A stretch of DNA of 64,000 nucleotides from Nibrella saemangeumensis. GTDB lineage: Bacteria; Bacteroidota; Bacteroidia; Cytophagales; Spirosomataceae. Shown here piece by piece: positions 37,184 to 45,670 of this stretch. How positions within the stretch are numbered: the stretch's first letter is position 1; each line of letters starts with the position of its first letter. The translations under genes and the position numbers were made by a program. Where the stretch lies: assembly GCF_039541915.1 (NCBI RefSeq), contig NZ_BAABHD010000024.1, positions 62,001 to 126,000 of the forward strand, in the 5' to 3' direction. Below the pieces are notes generated by a model, which was given only the letters and a program-made list of their open reading frames with translations, did no database searches and had not been told where the DNA came from.

Positions 37184-37221
37184 TGTCCGCAAATGGACAG
37201 GCGTTGTCCTGCAATGGACAA
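37184..37221. promoter_or_regulatory. Two phased palindromes between padR and pccB
   Basis: TGTCC-gcaaat-GGACA (37184-37199) and TTGTCC-tgcaat-GGACAA (37204-37221) are two closely similar inverted repeats whose centres are exactly 21 bp apart, two turns of DNA. They lie 110 bp upstream of padR and 105 bp upstream of pccB. A dimeric regulator binding side by side is likely. Confidence 0.55.
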
Positions 37222-37285
37222 TGGCCAGTTCTTACCCGTACAGAGGGTTTATCTTGTCAGAAGGATGGTATTTGTAAAGAAAATA

Positions 37286-37293
37286 TAACTTTG
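37286..37293 (+). promoter_or_regulatory. -7 promoter element of pccB
   Basis: TAACTTTG, within TATAACTTTGCC, fits TAnnTTTG and lies 32 bp before the pccB start. A TTTG at 37271-37274 is too close to serve as the normal -33 element. Confidence 0.45.
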
Positions 37294-37325
37294 CCGTCAT
37301 CGCACGACATTCTATAAACCACTGC

Positions 37326-38882
37326 ATGGAATCCATTACGAAACCGTCAAAAACCGAAGTTCTCGACCGTAAAAACGCGGAAGCTCTCCTTGGCGGGGGC
37401 CAGAAGCGCATAGACGCTCAACATAAAAAAGGAAAACTCACCGCCCGCGAACGTGTCGCCCTGCTGATGGACGAAGGCTCGTTTGAAGAAATCGGCAAGT
37501 TTGTGATGCACCGCACCAAAGATTTTGGGCTGGACAAGGAATATTACCTCGGCGATGGCGTGGTAACTGGCTACGGGACTATCGACGGGCGGCTGGTGTA
37601 CGTCTTTGCGCAGGATTTCACCGTTTTTGGCGGAGCCCTGTCGGAGACCCACGCCGAAAAGATCTGCAAGATCATGGACCTGGCTATGCAGAACGGCGCA
37701 CCCGTGATCGGCCTGAACGACTCGGGCGGGGCCCGGATTCAGGAGGGCGTTTTGTCGCTGGCCGGCTATGCCGATATATTTTACCGCAATACCCTGGCCT
37801 CAGGCGTTATCCCGCAGATCTCGGCCGTGATGGGTCCCTGCGCGGGGGGAGCTGTGTATTCGCCGGCCATTACGGATTTTGTGATGATGGTGGAGAATAC
37901 CTCCTATATGTTCGTGACCGGCCCGAACGTGGTGAAAACGGTAACGCATGAGGAAGTAACCTCCGAAGAACTGGGTGGGGCCTCTACGCACAGCACCAAG
38001 TCGGGCGTGACGCACTTTGCCTGCGCCAATGAATTGGAGTGTATCCAGTACATCAAGCGCCTGCTCAGCTACATCCCACAAAACTGCGAAGAGGAACCGC
38101 TGCGGCTCCCCTATGAACCTGCCGACGAAACCCGGCCCAGCCTGAACACGCTGATTCCCGACAACCCCAACCAGCCGTACGACATGCGGGAGATCATTGA
38201 GGAGGTAGTCGATGGCGGCAGTTTCTTTGAAGTGCATAAGAACTTCGCCGAGAATATAGTCGTGGGCTTCGCCCGGCTGGCAGGCCGGAGCATCGGCGTC
38301 GTGGGTAACCAACCGGCTATACTGGCGGGGGTACTCGACATCAACGCCAGCACCAAAGCCGCCCGGTTTGTGCGCTTCTGCGACTGTTTCAATATTCCAT
38401 TGCTGGTGCTGGAAGACGTCCCCGGTTTTCTGCCCGGCACCGACCAGGAGTGGAACGCCATCATTACCAACGGGGCCAAATTGCTTTACGCTTTCTGCGA
38501 AGCGACCGTGCCCCGCGTAACGGTGATTACCCGCAAAGCCTACGGCGGGGCTTATGACGTAATGAATTCCAAGCACATCGGTGCCGATCTGAACTACGCC
38601 TGGCCCACCGCCGAAATTGCCGTAATGGGTGCCAGCGGAGCCGCCGAGATCATCTTCAAGCGCGAGATCGCCGAAGCGGACGACCCGCAGGCCAAGCTCC
38701 AGGAGAAAGTACAGGAGTACACTGAGAAGTTTGCCAACCCCTACCGGGCCGCCCACCGGGGCTACATCGACGAGGTGATCCATCCGGACCAGACCCGCCA
38801 CAAGCTTATCCGGGCGTTCCAGATGCTGGAGAACAAAGTCGCCACGCTGCCGAAGAAAAAGCACGGGAATATTCCGTTATAG
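37326..38882 (+). CDS. pccB: Acyl-CoA carboxylase beta subunit (propionyl-CoA carboxylase type)
   Basis: This 518-residue carboxyltransferase moves CO2 from carboxybiotin to propionyl-CoA or a similar acyl-CoA, giving methylmalonyl-CoA. Motifs include [49 protein letters not shown] (long motif; key residues GVVTG and DFTVFGG), [25 protein letters not shown] for the first oxyanion hole, and [15 protein letters not shown] for the second. The ending KKKHGNIPL is the usual family C-terminus. The biotin/alpha subunit gene is not here. A 37-codon membrane protein gene follows by 5 bp. Confidence 0.95.
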   Translation: MESITKPSKTEVLDRKNAEALLGGGQKRIDAQHKKGKLTARERVALLMDEGSFEEIGKFVMHRTKDFGLDKEYYLGDGVVTGYGTIDGRLVYVFAQDFTVFGGALSETHAEKICKIMDLAMQNGAPVIGLNDSGGARIQEGVLSLAGYADIFYRNTLASGVIPQISAVMGPCAGGAVYSPAITDFVMMVENTSYMFVTGPNVVKTVTHEEVTSEELGGASTHSTKSGVTHFACANELECIQYIKRLLSYIPQNCEEEPLRLPYEPADETRPSLNTLIPDNPNQPYDMREIIEEVVDGGSFFEVHKNFAENIVVGFARLAGRSIGVVGNQPAILAGVLDINASTKAARFVRFCDCFNIPLLVLEDVPGFLPGTDQEWNAIITNGAKLLYAFCEATVPRVTVITRKAYGGAYDVMNSKHIGADLNYAWPTAEIAVMGASGAAEIIFKREIAEADDPQAKLQEKVQEYTEKFANPYRAAHRGYIDEVIHPDQTRHKLIRAFQMLENKVATLPKKKHGNIPL

Positions 38883-38887
38883 CCTAT

Positions 38888-39001
38888 ATGAATCCAAATC
38901 AACCCAATAAGCCCACCGGAATACTGAAAACGTTTCTGGTGGGTTTGCTAATCATTATGGCTTTGGCCTTGCTTGTAGGCTGGCTGTCGTCTACCCTGTG
39001 A
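38888..39001 (+). CDS. Small single-span membrane protein, 37 residues
   Basis: An ATG 5 bp after the pccB stop opens a frame of 37 codons: a polar, proline- and asparagine-rich head (MNPNQPNKPTGILKT) and one strongly hydrophobic helix of about 20 residues (residues 16-33) ending WLSSTL. The composition is that of a real small membrane protein rather than chance, and the spacing suggests co-translation with pccB. The function is unknown. Confidence 0.5.
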   Translation: MNPNQPNKPTGILKTFLVGLLIIMALALLVGWLSSTL

Positions 39002-39147
39002 CAGTAGTGCCCGTTGCCTGTTTACCTTAGCTTCCTGAGCGATAAGTTGTTTTTCTGCACCTGTAATGTCTCAGCAGCCAGCAGGGTGGTTCCACGTATC
39101 GGTGCTGACCGGAATACAACCGTTCACAAAATATTTTTGCCGCTCAA

Positions 39148-39176
39148 TAGGGGGAGGCCGCCTTTCAGGTGTCTTA
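39148..39176 (+). promoter_or_regulatory. ECF-type promoter element, copy 1 (sigma gene)
   Basis: TAGGGG at 39148-39153 and TGTCTTA at 39170-39176 are separated by 16 bases. The same two blocks with the same gap precede two later genes of this locus. The element ends 31 bp before the sigma ATG at 39208, suggesting that the sigma factor drives its own gene. Confidence 0.65.
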
Positions 39177-39207
39177 CGGGTGGATTAGTGGCTTCCTGAG
39201 AAAAAGT

Positions 39208-39822
39208 ATGGTAGATTTGCACCGTACACTTTCATACGTTTCGGTGCAACTATCTGACCAGGAAATACTTACCGCCATTCAACAGGGTAACGAGCGGGTT
39301 TATGAGACTGTCTTCCGGCAGCATTATAAACCGTTGTGCCAGTATGGCTATAATTTTCTGAAGGATTGGGACGATACCGAAGAGGTAGTGCAGTCCGTTT
39401 TTCTGACCATCTGGGAAAAGCGCGACGGCCTGGAAATTACCTCGTCGCTCAAGTCGTATCTGTATCGGGCGGTGCATAATCGCTGCCTGAACCGGATCAA
39501 GCACCTGGCCGTGCAGGCGGAACATCAGCAGCACGTCAGTGCCGAAATGGGCCAGGCTTTTGAAGCACCGATGCAATCGTTGCTGGCCGGCGAATTGTCG
39601 GAGCGCCTGCAGGCTGCTATCCAACGCTTGCCGGAACAGTGCCGGCTGGTGTTTACCATGAGCCGGTTCGATGAACTGAAGTACCAGGATATTGCCGACC
39701 AGTTGGGTATATCCATCAAAACGGTGGAAAATCAGATCGGAAAAGCACTCCGCATTCTGCGCACCGAACTAGCCGAGTACCTGGCCATCTTTCTCTGGCT
39801 CGGCATCCGGTGGCTGGAATAA
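39208..39822 (+). CDS. ECF RNA polymerase sigma factor
   Basis: This 204-residue sigma-70 family factor has region 2 (RVYETVFRQHYKPLCQYGY, DTEEVVQSVFLTIWEKRD), the Bacteroidota-typical linker SSLKSYLYRAVHNRCLNRIKH (key residues SYLYRAVHN), and region 4 (IQRLPEQCRLVFTMSRFD, then an HTH ending SIKTVENQIGKALRILR). The ATG at 39208 is the likely start; GTG at 39244 (VQLSDQEIL) is possible. It is followed by a FecR gene 89 bp later. The element at 39148-39176 suggests autoregulation. Confidence 0.94.
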   Translation: MVDLHRTLSYVSVQLSDQEILTAIQQGNERVYETVFRQHYKPLCQYGYNFLKDWDDTEEVVQSVFLTIWEKRDGLEITSSLKSYLYRAVHNRCLNRIKHLAVQAEHQQHVSAEMGQAFEAPMQSLLAGELSERLQAAIQRLPEQCRLVFTMSRFDELKYQDIADQLGISIKTVENQIGKALRILRTELAEYLAIFLWLGIRWLE

Positions 39823-39911
39823 TTGAAAACAATAGGTAGATAAATCTTGATGGTAGATTTCTAATCCTGTAAATCGTTTAACTACGCGGGGTCGCCCCTG
39901 CGATTCAGGCA

Positions 39912-41024
39912 ATGGACAAACCCGAACAGCCAATGAACGACGACCTGCTGGGTAAATACCTGGCGGGAGAGGCCAACGCGGCTGAGTCGGAACGGGTACG
40001 TCAATGGCTGGGTGAAGACGAAGTTTATCAGCAGGAATTTGACAAGTTTGAGCGTATTTGGGAGACGGCCGGCCAGGTTAACCGCGAAGCTCCGGTTGAC
40101 ACGGATGCGGCCTGGCTGAAGATGAAAAGCCGGATGACGGCTACCAGCACCCCGGCTTCCACAGCGCAGGCACCAACCGTACCGGCCCCGGCAACCCCTC
40201 CCCCACCATTCCCCTCGGTGGAAACCCCGCCCACCGACGAAACCATAGTCCGTCCGTTGTCGGGCCGGGGCGCAACCCCCTGGCGAACGTATTGGCGGGC
40301 GGCCGCTATGATTGCGCTGGTATGCACGCTGGGGTGGCTTGCTTTTCAAAAATACCTGAACAAGCCGGAAGCGGAGGTAGTCGCTATCCAGTCGGTTAAG
40401 ACAACCAATCAGAAGCAGGAACGTACGCTGCCCGATGGCACCAAAGTCACGCTGAACCGGGGTAGCCGGCTGAGCTTCCCGCAGGCATTTGCCAGCGACA
40501 GCCGGGAGGTGACCCTCTCCGGTGAAGCCTTCTTTGAGGTAACACCAGACCCAGCCAGACCCTTCCGGATCAAGGCCCAGGGCACCACTGTACAGGTGCT
40601 GGGTACATCGTTCAGCGTACGGGCTTACGACGAGAACGTGAAAGTGGCGGTGCGTACCGGCAAGGTAGAGTTTACGGCGAAAAAGAAAGCCGTAACGCTC
40701 GTCAAAAACGAAACGGCCGCGTTTGATGCCGCCGAAGACACCATTCGTAAACTGCCGAAGCTCGACGTCAACCTGTTTAGCTACAAGACCGGCCGGCTGG
40801 AGTTCAAGAATGACCGGCTCAGCGACGTTGTCCAGACGCTGAATGACGTGTACCAGGCCGATGTGCAGCTGGCAAACCCAGGGTTGCAAAACTGCCTCCT
40901 GACGGTGACCTTCGACGATGAAAGCTTAGACCACGTATTGAACGTAACGGCCGAAACGCTGGGCCTGCGGGTCCGCCGGGAAGGGAGCCGCGCCATATTT
41001 GAAGGTAAAGGTTGCGCCCAATAA
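39912..41024 (+). CDS. FecR-type anti-sigma factor
   Basis: This 370-residue inner-membrane protein has a cytoplasmic helical head (1-75), an unusual Pro/Thr/Ala-rich linker (about 78-110), a membrane span (about 129-146), a FecR domain (TLPDGTKVTLNRGSRLSF, EVTLSGEAFFEVTPDPARPF, VLGTSFSVRAY) and a C-terminal DUF4974 domain ending IFEGKGCAQ. The proline-rich linker before the membrane is absent from the other FecR in this window. The likely outer partner is the STN domain of the next gene. No TAGGGG element precedes it, so it is probably read from the sigma promoter. Confidence 0.93.
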   Translation: MDKPEQPMNDDLLGKYLAGEANAAESERVRQWLGEDEVYQQEFDKFERIWETAGQVNREAPVDTDAAWLKMKSRMTATSTPASTAQAPTVPAPATPPPPFPSVETPPTDETIVRPLSGRGATPWRTYWRAAAMIALVCTLGWLAFQKYLNKPEAEVVAIQSVKTTNQKQERTLPDGTKVTLNRGSRLSFPQAFASDSREVTLSGEAFFEVTPDPARPFRIKAQGTTVQVLGTSFSVRAYDENVKVAVRTGKVEFTAKKKAVTLVKNETAAFDAAEDTIRKLPKLDVNLFSYKTGRLEFKNDRLSDVVQTLNDVYQADVQLANPGLQNCLLTVTFDDESLDHVLNVTAETLGLRVRREGSRAIFEGKGCAQ

Positions 41025-41038
41025 TTTTTCCTGGTCTG

Positions 41039-41067
41039 TAGGGGGAGCCGCCTGCTGGATTGTCCTA
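41039..41067 (+). promoter_or_regulatory. ECF-type promoter element, copy 2 (STN-protein gene)
   Basis: TAGGGG at 41039-41044 and TGTCCTA at 41061-41067 with a 16-base gap, 23 bp before the ATG. It shares 22 of 29 positions with copy 3. Confidence 0.65.
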
Positions 41068-41090
41068 TCCGCAAAGTCATACTTACCACC

Positions 41091-43064
41091 ATGTATCCAC
41101 ACCGTTATTTTCTGTTATTCATCAGTTGGCTGAGCTTCCTTTCAGCGTTAGCGCAACCAGTTCCTCCGCTCGAACGCATAATTTCCGTCGATATTCGCAG
41201 TGAACGCCTGGGCAATATCCTGAATGCCATCAGCCGTGAAGGGCGCTTTAACTTTTCGTACAGTCCAACGGTCGTCAATGAGAACAGCACCGTCACCCTG
41301 CGGGTATCCAATGCACCCGTGCGCGAAGCCCTGAACCAGTTGTTCCGGGGCACGGTCACCTACAAATCGCGGGGCAACCACGTCATTCTGCTGCGTGCCG
41401 AGCTGCCTGATGAAGCCGACATTCCGAAGAACTTTTACCTCGATGGCTACATCATCGACAGCGAAACGGGTCAGAAATTAACCCAGGCCAGTATTTACGA
41501 GAAAACCACACTGGCCTCGGCCATCAGCAACCCATACGGCTACTACCGCATCAAATTACCGACCGCACTCCCCGCTCTGCGCCTGGAGGTTCGGAAGCAG
41601 AATTACTTTGGAGAGACGGTGACCATTTCGTCCCGGCAGTCGCACTCGCTGAACATCCGGCTGGCTCCGGCTCCGGTGGGGTCTGAGTTACGGCCGCTGC
41701 CCATCCGGAAATCAACGGATACCAGCCGCATCCAACCCGCCATCACCGTTCAGCCCGTACAACCTGTTTTGGTAGCATCGGCAGATACGACTAAACCATC
41801 AACCCGCATCAATTGGGAGCGCCAGAAAGAGGAATTCAAAGAATGGGTGCTGACCACTAAACAGGAGATCCACGACGCCAACCTGGCCGGCGATACGCTC
41901 CACCGCGATGTACAGGTATCGCTGCTGCCGTTTATCGGCACCAACGGCAAACTCAGCGCCAGGGTGATCAACCGACTTTCGTTTAACATTCTGGCCGGCT
42001 ACTCCCTGGGCGTAACGGGGCTGGAACTGGGCGGTGTGCTCAACGGCGTGCGGGGAAATGTCAGTGGGATACAGATCAGCGGGTTTGGCAACGTGGTGGG
42101 CGACGAAGTAACCGGCCTTCAACTGGCCGGAGCCGCCAACGTCGTCCTGGGTGATGTAAAAGGCATCCAGCTGGCCGGAAACACCAACTTTGTCCGTGGC
42201 AATATGGATGGCTTACAGTTGGCCGGATTAACCAATATTACCCTGGGCAGTATGGACCGCAGCCTGCAGGCCGCTGGCCTGCTCAACATGACCCTCGGCG
42301 ACATGACCGGTTTACAAGCTGCCGGTTACCTGAACATTGCAGGTCAACAGTTCAGGGGTGTTCAGGTGGCTGGGGTTGGCAATGTCGTCAGCCGGGATGC
42401 CACGGGCCTGCAGGTTTCCGGTGCGCTCAACGTAGCGGCCCGGCAACTGGACGGCTGGCAGATCAGCGGGTTTATCAACAGCGCCAAACGCATTACCCGT
42501 GGCCATCAGATTGGTCTGTTTAATTTTGCCGGCTATTCCGAAAAAATGCCTATCGGTCTCTTCAGCTGGGTGCAACAGAACGGCTACCGGCGGCTGGAGT
42601 TTACCACCGACGAAGTCAATCTGGCCAACATCACCTTCAAAACCGGCCACCGGGCGTTCTACAACATTTTTACTATGGGAAGTCCCCTCAACCGGGTCGG
42701 GGTAAACCGTATCGACCGCCCGGCCTGGAGTTTTGGGTATGGTCTGGGGACGGCTGTTAACCTCCGACGCGGCTGGATGATGAACGTTGATGCCGTCGGC
42801 AACTACCTCCTGCCCGATAACTGGTCTTACTTCGACGAAGGCAGTTCGTTGTTGCGGATAAACATGGGCATCGAGAAGAAGCTGACTCCTCATCTGGCAT
42901 TGGCCATTGGGCCTTCAGTGAACTGGTTTATGAGCGGCAACGAGGCTCGTACCCCAGCGACAAGAGCCAATATTCCCCTGGTCAGCTACCGGTACAATAC
43001 CGATGGTTTTGCCAGTTCGGCCTGGGTCGGTTTCCACGCGGGCATTCGCTTCTGTAGTCGGTGA
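41091..43064 (+). CDS. STN-domain outer-membrane protein with 16-residue surface repeats
   Basis: This 657-residue exported protein (signal MYPHRYFLLFISWLSFLSALA) has an STN domain (about 28-100, VDIRSERLGNILNAISREG) and a carboxypeptidase-like regulatory domain (about 115-195, YLDGYIIDSETGQKLTQAS). A low-complexity linker follows, then about eleven 16-residue repeats (307-481) of the form xxG[LIV]Q[LVA][AS]GxxN, and a strand-rich C-terminal part ending WVGFHAGIRFCSR. The repeats resemble the LA_2272 surface-repeat family. There is no TonB plug, so the FecR-facing STN domain is carried by a non-receptor protein. The topology of the repeat part, barrel or beta-solenoid, is not clear. Confidence 0.85.
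   Translation: MYPHRYFLLFISWLSFLSALAQPVPPLERIISVDIRSERLGNILNAISREGRFNFSYSPTVVNENSTVTLRVSNAPVREALNQLFRGTVTYKSRGNHVILLRAELPDEADIPKNFYLDGYIIDSETGQKLTQASIYEKTTLASAISNPYGYYRIKLPTALPALRLEVRKQNYFGETVTISSRQSHSLNIRLAPAPVGSELRPLPIRKSTDTSRIQPAITVQPVQPVLVASADTTKPSTRINWERQKEEFKEWVLTTKQEIHDANLAGDTLHRDVQVSLLPFIGTNGKLSARVINRLSFNILAGYSLGVTGLELGGVLNGVRGNVSGIQISGFGNVVGDEVTGLQLAGAANVVLGDVKGIQLAGNTNFVRGNMDGLQLAGLTNITLGSMDRSLQAAGLLNMTLGDMTGLQAAGYLNIAGQQFRGVQVAGVGNVVSRDATGLQVSGALNVAARQLDGWQISGFINSAKRITRGHQIGLFNFAGYSEKMPIGLFSWVQQNGYRRLEFTTDEVNLANITFKTGHRAFYNIFTMGSPLNRVGVNRIDRPAWSFGYGLGTAVNLRRGWMMNVDAVGNYLLPDNWSYFDEGSSLLRINMGIEKKLTPHLALAIGPSVNWFMSGNEARTPATRANIPLVSYRYNTDGFASSAWVGFHAGIRFCSR
42009..42534 (+). repeat. 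In-gene 48-bp-period repeats
   Basis: About eleven tandem units of 16 codons encode the xxGLQLAGxxNxxxGD pattern (for example VTGLQLAGAANVVLGD, VKGIQLAGNTNFVRGN, MDGLQLAGLTNITLGS). The unit length is almost constant while the DNA has diverged, so selection on the protein pattern is likely. Confidence 0.8.
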
Positions 43065-43067
43065 ATA

Positions 43068-43143
43068 GAACGCGGATTGGGCTGATTTACGCGGATAAAA
43101 TATAAATCCTTTTGAATCCGCCCAATCTGCGTCATCCGCGTTC
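43068..43143. repeat. Inverted word-repeat element (CGCGGATT family)
   Basis: GAACGCGGAT at 43068-43077 faces ATCCGCGTTC at 43134-43143. Between them the words GGATTGGGC, TTTACGCGGAT and CCGCCCAATC recur on both strands. The element lies between the STN-protein stop and the next promoter and could fold into a long hairpin. Confidence 0.6.
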
Positions 43144-43163
43144 CATTAAAACGTTCTATCAAG

Positions 43164-43192
43164 TAGGGGTAAACGACTGTTGAACTGTCATA
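43164..43192 (+). promoter_or_regulatory. ECF-type promoter element, copy 3 (receptor gene)
   Basis: TAGGGG at 43164-43169 and TGTCATA at 43186-43192 with a 16-base gap, 25 bp before the receptor ATG. The same arrangement is seen in copies 1 and 2. Confidence 0.6.
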
Positions 43193-43217
43193 GCGGTGTA
43201 TCTTATCACACACCATC

Positions 43218-45581
43218 ATGTCGTTCAAAAATTACATACCTGCACTGTTCTTCAGCCTGTTAACGCTTAGCCTGAACGCTCAATCCATCACCCAGACCAT
43301 CCGGGGAACGGTGGTTGACCAGAGCCTTCAGACACCCATTCCGGGTGCCACCATTGTCCTGCTTAACTCCACACCACTACGAGGTACAACGACCGGTCCC
43401 GACGGCACTTTTCGGCTTAGCCAGGTGCCCGTCGGCCGGCAAAGTCTCAAGATCTCGTACGTTGGCTACAAAGACCGAATTATCTCCAATATCGTGGTCG
43501 ACGCCGGCAAAGAACTGGTCGTTACGGTGGATCTGGAAGAGTCGGTTCAGCAGGTAGATGAGGTCGTGGTCCGGCCGCAGATTGAAAAAGATAAGCCACT
43601 GAATGAGATGGCGGCTGTTAGCGCCCGCACCTTTTCGGTCGAAGAAACCCAGAAGTTTGCCGCTGCCATTAACGACCCCGCCCGGATGGCAACTGCCTAT
43701 GCCGGCGTAGTGGGTGCCGACGATGGCGGTAATCAAATTACCATCCGCGGCAACTCACCAAACGGACTGCTGTGGCGGATGGAAGGTGTTGAGATTCCTA
43801 ACCCCAACCATTTTTCCAGTCTGGGGGCAGCCGGGGGCGGTATTTCCATTCTGAGTGCCCAATTGCTCACCAACTCCGATTTCATGACGGGCGCGTTTCC
43901 GGCCGAATACGGCAATGCGCTCTCCGGGGTATTTGACCTGCGGCTGCGCAAGGGCAACAATGCCAAACGGGAGCATACCGTCCAGGTTGGCCTGCTGGGT
44001 ATTGACGTTGCCAGCGAAGGGCCTTTTTCAAAAAATTACCGGGGGTCTTATCTGTTCAACTACCGCTACTCTACCCTGGGTATCCTGTCGAAACTGGGCG
44101 TATCCATTGGTCCGGCGGTCAACATTTTTCAGGATTTATCTTTCAACCTGTACCTGCCCACCAATAAGCTTGGTAACTTCACCGTGTTCGGATTTGGGGG
44201 ACTGAGCAACAGCTATATCAACGCACCTAAGGACTCCACCAAATGGCAGTCGGAGTATGACCGCTACAACGAAAACTTTCAGGCCAATACCGGAGCGGCC
44301 GGCATAACCCACTCCATCAACCTAGGCCGGAAGGCATTTCTGAAAACGGTACTGCTGGCCTCAGGCTTTCAGAATGACTACCGGAACGAGTGGCTGACCG
44401 AAGACTATACAGCCTCAGCCCGCTGGCGTGAAGGCTACACCATTCAGAAGCGAATTGCATCATCTACCCTCACCTACAAGTTCAACGCCCGGCATACGGT
44501 GCGGGCCGGTATCATCGGTGCGGAACTGATTTACGACTTGTCGCGGAAACGCTGGGATACGGAAACCGAACAGATGAAGACGCAGATTCAGGCCCGCAAC
44601 GCTACCCAGACGCTGCAGACCTACGCCCAGTGGAACTACCGCATGACGGAGCAACTGACATTCAACGCCGGTCTGCATTACCTGCGCCTGATGCTTAACA
44701 ACAGTGATGCGCTGGAACCCCGGGGCTCGCTGAAGTGGGCCTTCGCACCAAATAAAGCCATTAGCTTCGGCTATGGTCTGCACAGCCAGATGCAAAACAT
44801 TGGTTCTTATTTTGTCACGACGGGTAGCGGTAGTGAAGCCATCCAGCCCAACCGAAATATGGGTTTCACCCGGTCGCACCACCTGGTGCTGGGCTATGAC
44901 TGGTCTATCAACGACCACCTGCGCGTAAAAGCGGAAACCTACTACCAGTCGCTGTTTAACATACCTATCAGCGGTACCAAGAAAGATGCTTTTGCGCTGG
45001 TCAACAGCTTCGACGGGCTGACGACAGACCGGCTGATAAACAAAGGCGTGGGTCAAAACTATGGTCTGGAGCTGACGGTAGAGCAGTTTCTGCACAACAA
45101 CTTTTATTTCCTGTGGTCATCTTCCCTGTATGAATCGAAATACAAAGGCTCAGACAACATATGGCGCGACACCCGGTTCAACGGTAACTACGCCAGTAGT
45201 TTTCTGGCCGGCAAGGAGATCGTCACCGGCGAAACCGGCCTGTTCCGGAAGAGCGTTATCGGCCTAAATGTAAAAGTTAGCTACTACGGCGGCTACCGCT
45301 ACACACCTATCGACCTGGTGGCCTCACAGCAGAAAGGCGAAGCGGTGTTCATCGATAATGCCGCCTATTCGCAGCAGTTACCCGATTACTTCCGCACCGA
45401 TATCCGGCTGAGCTGGAAGAAAAACCGGCTGAACTACACCCGCACGCTGTCCCTGGATATTCAGAACGTTACCAACCGCCAGAATGTCTTCGGCCAGTAC
45501 TTCGACCCGCGCTCTGGCCAGGTCCGCACCAGCTACGCCACTCCGCTGATTCCGGTACTGAGCTACCGCGTTTCGTTCTGA
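43218..45581 (+). CDS. TonB-dependent receptor with carboxypeptidase-like domain
   Basis: This 787-residue outer-membrane receptor has a signal peptide (MSFKNYIPALFFSLLTLSLNAQ), a carboxypeptidase-like domain (IRGTVVDQSLQTPIPGATIV), a TonB plug (about 130-240; ITIRGNSPNGLLWRMEGVEI, GAFPAEYGNALSGVFDLRLR) and a beta-barrel to the C-terminus (PVLSYRVSF). It lacks an STN domain and has no SusD partner, so it is not a SusC. The ligand is unknown. It shares the TAGGGG promoter element with the sigma and STN-protein genes, so it is the likely transporter output of that signalling circuit. Confidence 0.93.
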   Translation: MSFKNYIPALFFSLLTLSLNAQSITQTIRGTVVDQSLQTPIPGATIVLLNSTPLRGTTTGPDGTFRLSQVPVGRQSLKISYVGYKDRIISNIVVDAGKELVVTVDLEESVQQVDEVVVRPQIEKDKPLNEMAAVSARTFSVEETQKFAAAINDPARMATAYAGVVGADDGGNQITIRGNSPNGLLWRMEGVEIPNPNHFSSLGAAGGGISILSAQLLTNSDFMTGAFPAEYGNALSGVFDLRLRKGNNAKREHTVQVGLLGIDVASEGPFSKNYRGSYLFNYRYSTLGILSKLGVSIGPAVNIFQDLSFNLYLPTNKLGNFTVFGFGGLSNSYINAPKDSTKWQSEYDRYNENFQANTGAAGITHSINLGRKAFLKTVLLASGFQNDYRNEWLTEDYTASARWREGYTIQKRIASSTLTYKFNARHTVRAGIIGAELIYDLSRKRWDTETEQMKTQIQARNATQTLQTYAQWNYRMTEQLTFNAGLHYLRLMLNNSDALEPRGSLKWAFAPNKAISFGYGLHSQMQNIGSYFVTTGSGSEAIQPNRNMGFTRSHHLVLGYDWSINDHLRVKAETYYQSLFNIPISGTKKDAFALVNSFDGLTTDRLINKGVGQNYGLELTVEQFLHNNFYFLWSSSLYESKYKGSDNIWRDTRFNGNYASSFLAGKEIVTGETGLFRKSVIGLNVKVSYYGGYRYTPIDLVASQQKGEAVFIDNAAYSQQLPDYFRTDIRLSWKKNRLNYTRTLSLDIQNVTNRQNVFGQYFDPRSGQVRTSYATPLIPVLSYRVSF

Positions 45582-45622
45582 TCGAACGCTTGTGTAATCT
45601 GCCAATTTTTTGTTGTTTTGAC

Positions 45623-45654
45623 GAGCCGTCGGGAGGTATTCCGGCGGCTCCTGA
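45623..45654 (+). terminator. Hairpin after the receptor gene
   Basis: GAGCCG (45623-45628) pairs with CGGCTC (45645-45650), with an inner CGG/CCG stem, followed by CTGATTTT. Its position makes a translation start upstream of it for the next gene unlikely. Confidence 0.55.
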
Positions 45655-45670
45655 TTTTACCCCATTCCCG

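Noticed and set aside
37800..38864. 354-codon minus-strand frame inside pccB
   Set aside because: Antisense shadow of a fully conserved carboxyltransferase gene.
39835..39862. Repeated GGTAGAT words before the second fecR gene
   Set aside because: Only two close copies plus one near the sigma start; no inverted partner and no constant spacing to a promoter, so too weak to report.
39888..39911. GGGG-TCG-CCCC hairpin before the second fecR as a fourth sigma element
   Set aside because: It lacks TAGGGG and TGTCnTA and is too close to the start codon to be a promoter.
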